A stretch of DNA of 7,856 nucleotides, taken from contig MNYL01000052.1 in NCBI GenBank assembly GCA_001873075.1, forward strand, positions 1-7,856. Reading direction: 5' to 3'. Of this stretch, positions 1 to 5,485 are shown one piece after another. The notes beneath the pieces are model-generated. The model searched no databases. It saw only the letters and a program-made list of their open reading frames with translations, and was not told the origin of the DNA. Each line of letters opens with the position of its first letter. Position 1 is the stretch's first letter. The stretch comes from Fibrobacteres bacterium CG2_30_45_31. Lineage in GTDB: Bacteria; Fibrobacterota; Fibrobacteria; Fibrobacterales; Fibrobacteraceae. Both the position numbers and the translations under genes were made by a program.

Positions 1-429
1 TGTTTAAGAGAGTGGTTGGATTACTTCCCGTTGCGGTATTGTAAAGATTGTTAATCTGTTGGTTATTCACGAGATCAGCAATAATGGTGACGGCATAGCC
101 GAGTTGAGCTCCGCAATTGGACGGGTATTTGGCAAGAATTTGCGCAAATTGAGCTTTAGTCGAGGCACTCACCACTTTGGCGCTATCAAAATTGCTACTT
201 GCAAGCGCTTCGAGGATACTTAAACTATTGGTTGTCGCCTCTTCGAGTGAGGCTTGGGCTTCTGCATCTGAAATATCGGCGCAAGCAGTCACTGGATAGT
301 CTATGTCTTTAGGAGACGTGTCGAGAGAAGACGAGGAATCTCCCTCAGAAGTACAACCCGTGAAGAGAGCGATTGACGTTGCTGCTACAATACTCCAGAA
401 CTTTATTGAACGATTCTTGAACGATTCAT
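1..429 (-). pseudogene. Lipoprotein gene, partial at left edge, frame broken after codon 4 by an 11-bp duplication
   Basis: From about position 456 leftward to the window edge one minus-strand frame stays open, but between its upstream stop and the lipobox it has no ATG, GTG, TTG or CTG. The only good start is the ATG at 429-427, with AGGAG six bases upstream. It reads M-N-R-S-R-I-V-Q and stops at 405-403. Removing one copy of the duplicated 11 bp (406-427) joins that ATG to the open frame. The repaired protein starts M-N-R-S-I-K-F-W, has a hydrophobic stretch and ends its signal peptide at lipobox LFTGC (Cys22, codon 355-353), followed by a Ser/Asp-rich linker typical of exported lipoproteins. 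About 139 residues are visible. The rest is Ala/Ser-rich and probably helical, with a Y-P-S-N-C-G-A-Q-L-G-Y segment that faintly recalls a TPR-like repeat. I do not recognise the family. It may be a pseudogene, a phase-variable gene in the OFF state, or a sequencing or assembly error. Confidence 0.72.
406..427. repeat. Exact 11-bp tandem duplication overlapping the lipoprotein start codon
   Basis: On the plus strand TTGAACGATTC occurs at 406-416 and again at 417-427 with no mismatch and no gap. On the coding (minus) strand the unit is GAATCGTTCAA, and the G of the ATG is its first base. Eleven is not a multiple of three, so the second copy shifts the frame and brings a TAA into phase at 405-403. 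Reading with a single copy restores a complete lipoprotein signal peptide. Confidence 0.93.
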
Positions 430-435
430 AAACTT

Positions 436-440
436 CTCCT
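436..440 (-). promoter_or_regulatory. Ribosome binding site of the broken lipoprotein gene
   Basis: AGGAG on the minus strand ends six bases before the ATG at 429-427. It is one of the best Shine-Dalgarno matches in the window. It fixes the intended start codon and shows that the frame break lies inside the gene rather than the start having been misplaced. Confidence 0.75.
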
Positions 441-480
441 GACTTAATGAATTTGTCGTAAATTTAGTTTCTTTTGTAAG

Positions 481-530
481 GAAAAAATAAGCCCCCTCTG
501 CCGGGTTCAATGCTTGGCGGGGGAGGCTTA
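481..530 (-). terminator. Rho-independent terminator of purC
   Basis: Bases 489-502 pair with 516-529 in a 14-bp stem that has one C-A mismatch and two G-T pairs, closed by a 13-base loop. T488 and A530 can extend it. On the minus strand the stem is followed by ATTTTTTC (488-481). It starts about 30 bases after the purC stop, so purC transcription should end before the lipoprotein gene, which then needs its own promoter in about 50 bases. I could not identify that promoter. Confidence 0.85.
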
Positions 531-560
531 GCCACTCTATTGTGTGTTTTTCTTTGAATT

Positions 561-1445
561 TTAAAGAATTGGCTCTTTTCCGGTGAGTCTGACAAATATT
601 TCGATATATTTTTCGCGTGTGCGCTTCACCACATCTTCTGGTATTTTGGGGCCGGGATAGGTCTTGTCCCAGTCCAGAGTTTCGAGCCAATCGCGAATGT
701 ACTGCTTGTCGAAAGATTCCTGATTTTTGCCTTCCTCGTATTTATCTGCAGGCCAGTAACGGCTACTATCCGGGGTCAGTACTTCATCGATAAGCACCAT
801 CTTATCGTCTATTTCACCGAATTCAAATTTGGTGTCGGCGAGGATGATGCCTCGTTCTGCGGCGATGTCACGGGCCCGGTTGTAGATGTCGAGGGTCATG
901 TCGCGAAGCTTGCTGCCGATTTTCTCCCCAGTGATTTTCACCATATCTTCGTAGTTCACGTTGACATCATGGCCTTCATCCATTTTGGCACTCGGCGTAA
1001 AAAGTGGAGGCGTCAACTTGCCACAAAGTTTCAAATTTTTAGGGAGCGGGAAACCACAGATGGTTCCCGTCTTCTGGTAGTCCTTCCAGCCTGAACCCAC
1101 GATGTAGCCACGAGCGATGCATTCGATGTCGATGCGTTTCGCTTTGCGCACAATCATGGAGCGGCCGCGGAGGTAGTCTTTGTGCTTTTGGAGCACCGCG
1201 GGATATTCTTCTACATCGGCGGTGATGAGATGATTGGGAATGCCCAGTTTCTTGAACCAGAACACGGAAAGCTGGTTCAAAATTTTGCCTTTTCCGGGAA
1301 TCGGTGTGGGAAGCACCACATCAAAAGCGGAAAGACGGTCGCTCGCGACCATCAGGAACGAATCGCCAAGGTCGTACATATCACGGACTTTGCCTTGGTG
1401 AAATAAAGGGACTTCAGTAATGGGGGTTTCAAAAAATTTGCTCAT
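561..1445 (-). CDS. purC: Phosphoribosylaminoimidazole-succinocarboxamide synthase (SAICAR synthetase)
   Basis: Cytosolic enzyme of de novo purine synthesis that joins aspartate to CAIR using ATP to give SAICAR. The 294-residue length is that of the long bacterial/fungal form rather than the roughly 240-residue short form. Family motifs are all visible: GKVRDMYDLGD near residues 18-28 (nucleotide-binding loop), VASDRLSAFDVV 33-44, ECIARGYIVGSGW 108-120, FTPSAK with GHD 149-160, ILADTKFEFG 201-210 and LIDEVLTPDSSRYW 218-231. The ATG at 1445 gives the expected M-S-K-F-F start. A TTG three codons upstream would only add M-H-I. No clear Shine-Dalgarno is present; the leader is A/T-rich and contains a 10-bp tandem repeat. 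No other purine gene adjoins it and terminators lie on both sides, so it is probably transcribed alone. I see no PurR-like operator or purine riboswitch in the 100 bases upstream. Confidence 0.96.
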   Translation of the reverse strand: MSKFFETPITEVPLFHQGKVRDMYDLGDSFLMVASDRLSAFDVVLPTPIPGKGKILNQLSVFWFKKLGIPNHLITADVEEYPAVLQKHKDYLRGRSMIVRKAKRIDIECIARGYIVGSGWKDYQKTGTICGFPLPKNLKLCGKLTPPLFTPSAKMDEGHDVNVNYEDMVKITGEKIGSKLRDMTLDIYNRARDIAAERGIILADTKFEFGEIDDKMVLIDEVLTPDSSRYWPADKYEEGKNQESFDKQYIRDWLETLDWDKTYPGPKIPEDVVKRTREKYIEIFVRLTGKEPIL

Positions 1446-1450
1446 AATGT

Positions 1451-1470
1451 GCAAAAATTAGCAAAAATTA
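1451..1470. repeat. 10-bp tandem repeat just upstream of the purC start
   Basis: GCAAAAATTA occurs at 1451-1460 and again at 1461-1470, exactly and without a gap. It lies 5 to 25 bases upstream of the purC ATG, where the Shine-Dalgarno would be expected. On the purC strand it reads TAATTTTTGC twice. It may be a chance A/T-rich duplication, an unstructured leader that helps ribosome loading, or part of the promoter. The sequence does not decide between these. Confidence 0.8.
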
Positions 1471-1544
1471 GAGGACTTGGTTCTCAGAGTCGTTTGTCTA
1501 TTCTTTGATGCTAGGGAATTCGATGTTGTTCTTGTGTGTGCTCT

Positions 1545-1574
1545 AAAAAAAAGCCCGCTGGAGGCGGGCTTTTT
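1545..1574 (-). terminator. Rho-independent terminator of serS
   Basis: AGCCCGC at 1552-1558 pairs perfectly with GCGGGCT at 1564-1570 around a five-base loop, and the flanking A and T runs extend the stem. On the minus strand the hairpin is followed by eight T residues (1552-1545). It begins about 17 bases after the serS stop. The opposite side also has a short T run, so it could act in both directions, but no plus-strand gene ends here. Confidence 0.9.
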
Positions 1575-1590
1575 GAGAGTGCGGGGAAGA

Positions 1591-2868
1591 TTATTTCGAA
1601 GGTTCAATCACTTCGAGGCCACCCATGTATTTGCGAAGTACTTCTGGGATCACCAACGAACCATCTTTCTGCTGGTAGTTATCGCAAATGCCGACCATGA
1701 CGCGCGGTGTGGCAAGACCCGAACCGTTGAGTGTATGGATAAACTGGTTCTTTCCATTGATCTTGGTGCGGATATTGGCGCGGCGTGCCTGGAAATCTTC
1801 GAAGTTGGAGCAGGAGCTCACTTCAAGCCATTTCTTTTCCACAGGGGCGTACACTTCAAGATCATAACACTTCGCGGCACCAAATCCCAAGTCCCCTTTG
1901 CAGAGGGCCAAACGATGGTAGGGAAGTCCCAATTTTTCCAAAAGGACTTCAGCAAAGCGGGTCAGTTCTTCGTGTTCTTCGTAGCTCTTGTCCGGGTGGG
2001 CAAAATACACCATTTCGACTTTATTGAACTGGTGCAAGCGCAACAGACCGCGGGTATCTTTGCCGTAACTGCCCGCTTCGCGACGGAAGCAAGCGGAATA
2101 GGCACAGAGGCGTTTCGGAAGTTCGTTTTCCGGGATGATCTCATCACTGTAAAGATTGGTGACCGGGACTTCTGCCGTAGGAATCAGGAACAGATCATCC
2201 TCTTTGTCGCAACGGTACATATCTTCTTCGAATTTCGGGAGCTGGCCCGTGCCACGCATGGTATTGCGGGTAACGAGGTATGGCGGAATAATTTCTTCAA
2301 AACCACATTCACGGTGGCTATCCAAAAAGAATTGGATCAAGGAGTGTTCGAGGCGCGCGCCGAGACCGCGATAAACGGGGAAACCGCTGCCCGAAATTTT
2401 TGCCCCGCGTTCAAAATCAAAAATGCCAAGACGTTCGCCGAGGGTTTTGTGATCCACAGCAGCAAAATCGCGGTCCTTCGCGGGTATGGGGCCTTCACGA
2501 GTCACGACGTTATCGGCACTGGATTCTCCTTCCGGAGTAGAGGCGTGAGCAATGTTCGGAATGTGCATGAGCTTCTCAGTTTGCTCATCATCAATCGCTT
2601 TCACTTGAAGATCTAAGTCCGTAATCTTATCGCCCAAGATGCGCATTGCGGCCATGGCTTGTTCTGGATTTTCTCCACGCTTTTTAGCTTCACCAATCTT
2701 TTTGGATTCTGCGTTGCGTTCTGACTTGAGGCGTTCCACTTCTGCGAGAAGCGAGCGGCGCTTTTCATCGAGGGCGAGTACATCCATAACATCTACTGCG
2801 GAACCTTTCTTGCGGGTTTCTTCACGGTAAAATTCAGGGTTTTCACGAATCTTTCGAATATCAAGCAT
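1591..2868 (-). CDS. serS: Seryl-tRNA synthetase
   Basis: Class II aminoacyl-tRNA synthetase that charges tRNA-Ser (and tRNA-Sec where present) with serine in the cytosol. Its 425 residues match the usual bacterial length. Residues about 30-105 form the charged helical arm, a long antiparallel coiled coil that contacts the tRNA variable arm. The catalytic core follows. The serine-binding TAE is at 231-233, motif 2 FRREAGSYGKDTRG at 261-274, the L-E-V-S-S-C-S-N-F segment at 348-356, and motif 3 GSGLATPR at 382-389 with its arginine. Nothing essential is missing. The start is the ATG at 2868, with GAGG five bases upstream and the canonical M-L-D-I-R opening. It is divergent from the lptE-like gene and ends at its own terminator, so it appears monocistronic. 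No T-box leader is visible in the short upstream gap. Confidence 0.97.
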   Translation of the reverse strand: MLDIRKIRENPEFYREETRKKGSAVDVMDVLALDEKRRSLLAEVERLKSERNAESKKIGEAKKRGENPEQAMAAMRILGDKITDLDLQVKAIDDEQTEKLMHIPNIAHASTPEGESSADNVVTREGPIPAKDRDFAAVDHKTLGERLGIFDFERGAKISGSGFPVYRGLGARLEHSLIQFFLDSHRECGFEEIIPPYLVTRNTMRGTGQLPKFEEDMYRCDKEDDLFLIPTAEVPVTNLYSDEIIPENELPKRLCAYSACFRREAGSYGKDTRGLLRLHQFNKVEMVYFAHPDKSYEEHEELTRFAEVLLEKLGLPYHRLALCKGDLGFGAAKCYDLEVYAPVEKKWLEVSSCSNFEDFQARRANIRTKINGKNQFIHTLNGSGLATPRVMVGICDNYQQKDGSLVIPEVLRKYMGGLEVIEPSK

Positions 2869-2947
2869 GGGAGCCTCGTTATAAAATGACCCCCCAAATT
2901 TAACTCATTCTGTCGATTTCGGCATTTCAAAAAGTTATCTTTGAACC
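2869..2947. promoter_or_regulatory. Divergent promoter region between serS and the lptE-like gene
   Basis: These 79 bases must carry promoters for both divergent genes. Visible elements are an A/T-rich TATAAAAT at 2880-2887, a run of six C (2890-2895) and a minus-strand TTGAAA (2930-2925). None forms a -35/-10 pair at 16-18 bp spacing with a good partner, so I do not assign promoter boxes. Function is inferred from gene orientation only. Confidence 0.4.
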
Positions 2948-3445
2948 ATGATTTGCAAGCTCTTAAGTATTCTTTTTGTGGGAAGTATCGTCTCCCTTTC
3001 CGGCTGTTACAGTTTTACGGCAAGCACACTCCCCAGTCACATCAAAACCGTTCAGATCCATGAAGTGGACAATAAAACATTAGATCCGGTGCTCGGAAAC
3101 TCCTTGCGCGATGGTCTGGTGGAATTGTTTCAGAAAAATGCAGGCTCGGTGCGCTTAGTCAATCAGGATGCCAATGCCGACTTTGAACTTACCCTTTTGA
3201 GCTACACCAACAAACCTGAAAATTACAACAGTTCCGATCAAGTGGAAACCTACCGAGTGACCATGAAGGTGAATGTGCGCTTTTATGATAACGTCAAAGA
3301 ACGCATGATTTATGAAGGTAAGAATCTTTCTGCCGATGGGGTCTACGATGTCATGAGCAATGAAACGGAAGATCGTCACGGCCAAGCGCGTGCTATCGAA
3401 AAACTTCAGGATCTGATTATCACCAACGCTCTTGCGAAGTGGTAA
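2948..3445 (+). CDS. lptE: LptE-family outer-membrane assembly lipoprotein
   Basis: Predicted outer-membrane lipoprotein of 165 residues. In the family LptE plugs and stabilises the LptD barrel that inserts lipopolysaccharide in the outer leaflet. The signal peptide is M-I-C-K-L-L followed by a hydrophobic stretch and lipobox LSGC with Cys20. After it comes Y-S-F, then L-P-S-H-I-K-T-V-Q-I (28-37) and N-K-T-L-D-P-V-L (42-49), the opening pattern of LptE-like proteins. Later strands include A-D-F-E-L-T-L-L-S-Y (77-86) and E-T-Y-R-V-T-M-K-V-N-V-R-F-Y-D (100-114), also characteristic. No Shine-Dalgarno is strong; the ATG at 2948 is chosen because it opens a complete signal peptide. No lptD or other lpt gene is beside it, so the specific partner is inferred from family resemblance. 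It is a single gene ending at a shared terminator. Confidence 0.78.
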   Translation: MICKLLSILFVGSIVSLSGCYSFTASTLPSHIKTVQIHEVDNKTLDPVLGNSLRDGLVELFQKNAGSVRLVNQDANADFELTLLSYTNKPENYNSSDQVETYRVTMKVNVRFYDNVKERMIYEGKNLSADGVYDVMSNETEDRHGQARAIEKLQDLIITNALAKW

Positions 3446-3460
3446 TTGTCGTGAAATTTT

Positions 3461-3492
3461 AAAACAAAAAAAGGCAACATCAGGTTGCCTTT
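3461..3492. terminator. Bidirectional terminator between the convergent lptE-like gene and dnaA
   Basis: AAAGGCAAC at 3470-3478 pairs without mismatch with GTTGCCTTT at 3484-3492 around a five-base loop. The A-rich flank 3461-3472 gives a long T tract for minus-strand (dnaA) transcripts. In the plus direction the tail TTTGGATTTT is weaker. The hairpin lies about 25-30 bases from both stop codons, as expected for a shared terminator. Confidence 0.87.
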
Positions 3493-3523
3493 GGATTTTC
3501 TATCGCCATTTTAGAAGTACCCT

Positions 3524-4840
3524 TTAGTCATGAATGGAATTTTTCAAATTTTCCACAATGCGCGAAAATGCAGGGTCTTCTTGCATTTCTTTTTCCACCG
3601 TCTTAATCGCATGAACCACGGTAGAGTGATCGCGATCCCCGAAACGAGTTCCTACACTTTTTAGACTGAGCGTGGTGAGCGTTTTCATGAGATACATAGC
3701 GACTTGACGAGCGTGGGCGACTTCTTTGGTCCCACGTCCGGATTCCAATAATTTGTCTTCGGGCACTTCAAAGAATTGAGAAACGGCGTGAACGATAGAT
3801 TCCATGCTCACGCGGCGTTTGATGCTAGGGACAATATCAGAAACCACTTTTCTTGCAAGAGAAATATCAATATCCTGATTCATCAAACTCGCCTGAACGA
3901 CCAACTTGAGAATCGCACTTTCTAAAAGGCGCACGTTGCTTTCAATATTTTCGGCAAGATAAGCGATCACTTCGTCGTTAATGTCAAGCTGATTGCCCTC
4001 TGCTTTTTTGCGGAGAATGGCTTCGCGAGTTTCCACGTTGGGGGGTTGAATATCTACGGTGAGGCCCCAAGAAAATCGGCTTACCAAGCGGTCGGAGAGA
4101 CTTTTCACTTCGGATGCAGGAGCATCGGAGGTCAATACGATTTGTTTGCCTGCTTGATGCAATGCATTAAAAATATGGAAAAATTCATTTTGAGTTTCGT
4201 CTTTACCGCTCCAATGCTGAATATCATCAATGAGCAAAACATCCACTTCGTTGCGATAAAAGGCCGACATCTCGTTGGCCCGGTGCTGTTGAATGCTTTC
4301 CACATATTCGCGCTGGAAATCATAGGCGGTGAGATAACGGACCCGTTTGTCAGAATCCCCTTCCAGGACATAGTTTCCAATGGCTTGGAGCAAATGCGTT
4401 TTCCCTAAACCGGAAGCCCCGTAGATGAAAAGCGGGTTGTACTTGTTGCCCCCCGGATTTTCGGCGACGGCAAAGGCTGCGCTAAAAGCGAGTTGAGATT
4501 TATCACCCACGACAAAATTATCAAAGCGATAATCTTGAGAAAGCGGAACGCTCGGTGTATAAGAATCCCCAAAGCCTGCTTTAACAATATTCGTTTGAGG
4601 CGTTTCGGGGAGTCTTTGAAAATCAAACTCCACTTTGTTTCCGGTGGCTTCTTGCCAACTTAATTCAAAGAGACCTTTATACGGTAAAATTGCCTTAGGA
4701 TCTTTTCCTTGAGGAACAATGATTAAGCCGCGATGATCGGATACAGACGACAAAGTAAGAGAGGCGAACAGATCTAAAAAGACCGATTCGGACACCTTGC
4801 TGCGTAAAAGTTCTAAACATTTTTCCCACTGAGGGCTCAT
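3524..4840 (-). CDS. dnaA: Chromosomal replication initiator protein DnaA (or a DnaA paralogue)
   Basis: ATP-dependent initiator that binds DnaA boxes and opens the origin. All four domains are present in 438 residues. Domain I spans about 1-75 (W-E-K-C-L-E-L-L-R-S near the start) and the domain II linker is short, about 80-105. The AAA+ domain begins at Y-R-F-D-N-F-V-V-G (104-112). It has Walker A GASGLGKTH (141-149), Walker B LLIDDIQ (202-208), RLVSRFSWGL with the probable arginine finger (251-260) and sensor II S-N-V-R (301-304). Domain IV has A-R-Q-V-A-M-Y-L (377-384) and R-D-H-S-T-V (403-408), the DNA-recognition helix-turn-helix. Domain IV rules out an Hda-type regulator. Several signature positions differ from consensus (GDRDHST rather than GGRDHTT; VRLLESAI rather than IRELEGAL). 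The ATG at 4840 gives the normal DnaA opening; a TTG nine codons upstream is possible. dnaN, recF, gyrB and rpmH are absent from both sides. Confidence 0.92.
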   Translation of the reverse strand: MSPQWEKCLELLRSKVSESVFLDLFASLTLSSVSDHRGLIIVPQGKDPKAILPYKGLFELSWQEATGNKVEFDFQRLPETPQTNIVKAGFGDSYTPSVPLSQDYRFDNFVVGDKSQLAFSAAFAVAENPGGNKYNPLFIYGASGLGKTHLLQAIGNYVLEGDSDKRVRYLTAYDFQREYVESIQQHRANEMSAFYRNEVDVLLIDDIQHWSGKDETQNEFFHIFNALHQAGKQIVLTSDAPASEVKSLSDRLVSRFSWGLTVDIQPPNVETREAILRKKAEGNQLDINDEVIAYLAENIESNVRLLESAILKLVVQASLMNQDIDISLARKVVSDIVPSIKRRVSMESIVHAVSQFFEVPEDKLLESGRGTKEVAHARQVAMYLMKTLTTLSLKSVGTRFGDRDHSTVVHAIKTVEKEMQEDPAFSRIVENLKNSIHD

Positions 4841-4909
4841 ACCAAATTTTCCAATACTAATAACCAAATACTACTAACAGTGATGAACAATTTAGCTATT
4901 ATTGGAACC
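4841..4909. promoter_or_regulatory. Short divergent region between dnaA and the operon, with an imperfect tandem repeat
   Basis: CCAATACTAATAA (4851-4863) is followed directly by CCAAATACTACTAA (4864-4877), a near-repeat differing by one inserted and one changed base. It lies 10-37 bases upstream of the dnaA ATG and just before the start of the membrane-protein gene, so any promoters for the two genes must overlap here or extend into the coding sequence. I find no TTATCCACA-type DnaA box that would suggest autoregulation. An operator role is only a possibility. Confidence 0.35.
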
Positions 4910-5485
4910 ATGACGGATTGGATTGAGACGCTCGGTAAGCTTTTTTGGTTGCCTTTAGTTTTTTGGGTTGGCCTTTTTTTTGAGGTACGGTATTTAGCCT
5001 ACCCTCTTGCCATTAAAAAACAAATTAGGAAAGGAAAAACGTGGTTTTATGTGCCTGTGTGGTGGCAGAAGAGTTCTTTTACGCGCTTCTTAGTGACCTC
5101 TCTTACTTGGTTTCTGGTGGTTTCTGCGGTGTTGACTAGTGCGGCTACTCTCTATTGGTTACTCCCAATGACGGTGTATCTCTTTTTGTTTTGGGTCATT
5201 ATTTTTGCCGTGGCTGCGAAATTCGGAATCCGCTGGGCGATATCCTATGTACCCCGTCTGGAGACGGAATGTTATTTCTTTGAATACCGTCGTCTGGTCT
5301 ATTGGTACCAAAAAGCGGGGAAACCTTTGGTAGAATCGGATCTTAGAAACCGCTGCACCTGGTCTTTGCAAAATGATCTCCGCCATGCAGATGCCAAACA
5401 TCGCTTTTATCAGTACATCAAGGCTATGGCTTATTCTCGTAAAGTACCTGAGGATCTGGATGCGGAGGTCTTTAATGGCAACTAA
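4883..5485 (+). CDS. Unrecognised membrane protein, first gene of the operon
   Basis: I do not recognise this family. The 200-residue product has three likely membrane segments (numbering from the ATG at 4883): about 20-43 (L-F-W-L-P-L-V-F-W-V-G-L-F-F), 68-93 (F-L-V-T-S-L-T-W-F-L-V-V) and 95-120 (Y-L-F-L-F-W-V-I-I-F-A-V-A-A-K). A basic loop with aromatic residues (K-K-Q-I-R-K-G-K and Y-V-P-V-W-W-Q-K) separates the first two. The last 80 residues are polar and rich in Tyr, Arg and Trp, including F-F-E-Y-R-R-L-V-Y-W-Y-Q, and are probably cytosolic. The start is uncertain: GTG at 4880, ATG at 4883 and ATG at 4910 are all in frame and none has a good Shine-Dalgarno. The 4910 start would give a tidy M-T-D-W-I-E-T-L-G-K ahead of the first segment. 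Its 3' end overlaps the squalene-synthase-like gene by 11 bp, which suggests linked expression and perhaps a role around isoprenoid or membrane lipid chemistry. Confidence 0.82.
   Translation: MNNLAIIGTMTDWIETLGKLFWLPLVFWVGLFFEVRYLAYPLAIKKQIRKGKTWFYVPVWWQKSSFTRFLVTSLTWFLVVSAVLTSAATLYWLLPMTVYLFLFWVIIFAVAAKFGIRWAISYVPRLETECYFFEYRRLVYWYQKAGKPLVESDLRNRCTWSLQNDLRHADAKHRFYQYIKAMAYSRKVPEDLDAEVFNGN
5464..5468 (+). promoter_or_regulatory. Ribosome binding site that fixes the start of the squalene-synthase-like gene
   Basis: GGAGG lies six bases before the ATG at 5475 and inside the last codons of the preceding gene. The same frame stays open upstream to an alternative start at 5373, which would add 34 residues overlapping the membrane protein by more than 100 bp. 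This strong site and the family alignment both favour 5475. Confidence 0.8.

Noticed and set aside
63..71. TTATTCACG, eight of nine matches to a DnaA box
   Set aside because: It is a single near-match inside a coding region, far from dnaA and with no cluster or A/T-rich unwinding element, so it does not support an origin.
451..479. Possible promoter for the lipoprotein gene (TTACAA, 17-base spacer, ACAAAT on the minus strand)
   Set aside because: Each box matches the consensus at only three of six positions; the spacing alone is not enough.
403..690. Minus-strand 95-codon frame spanning the purC end, the purC terminator and the lipoprotein start
   Set aside because: It overlaps the purC 3' end in another frame and reads through a strong terminator. 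Its last eight residues are just the truncated start of the broken lipoprotein gene.
1477..2616. Long open frame of 379 codons on the plus strand, antisense to serS
   Set aside because: It lies almost wholly opposite serS, whose motifs are intact and highly conserved. The translated antisense product shows no recognisable domain, and it runs through the serS terminator. It is a codon-usage shadow.
2890..2895. Run of six C between serS and the lptE-like gene as a possible phase-variable tract
   Set aside because: Six bases is short for slippage-driven switching and it lies between genes without a recognisable promoter spacing to alter.
4046..4408. Plus-strand 120-codon frame antisense to dnaA
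   Set aside because: It lies entirely opposite the DnaA AAA+ core, has no recognisable domain, and no ribosome site was seen.
5373..5474. Longer N-terminus for the squalene-synthase-like protein
   Set aside because: It would overlap the membrane-protein gene by more than 100 bp, while the ATG at 5475 has a strong GGAGG and matches the family start.
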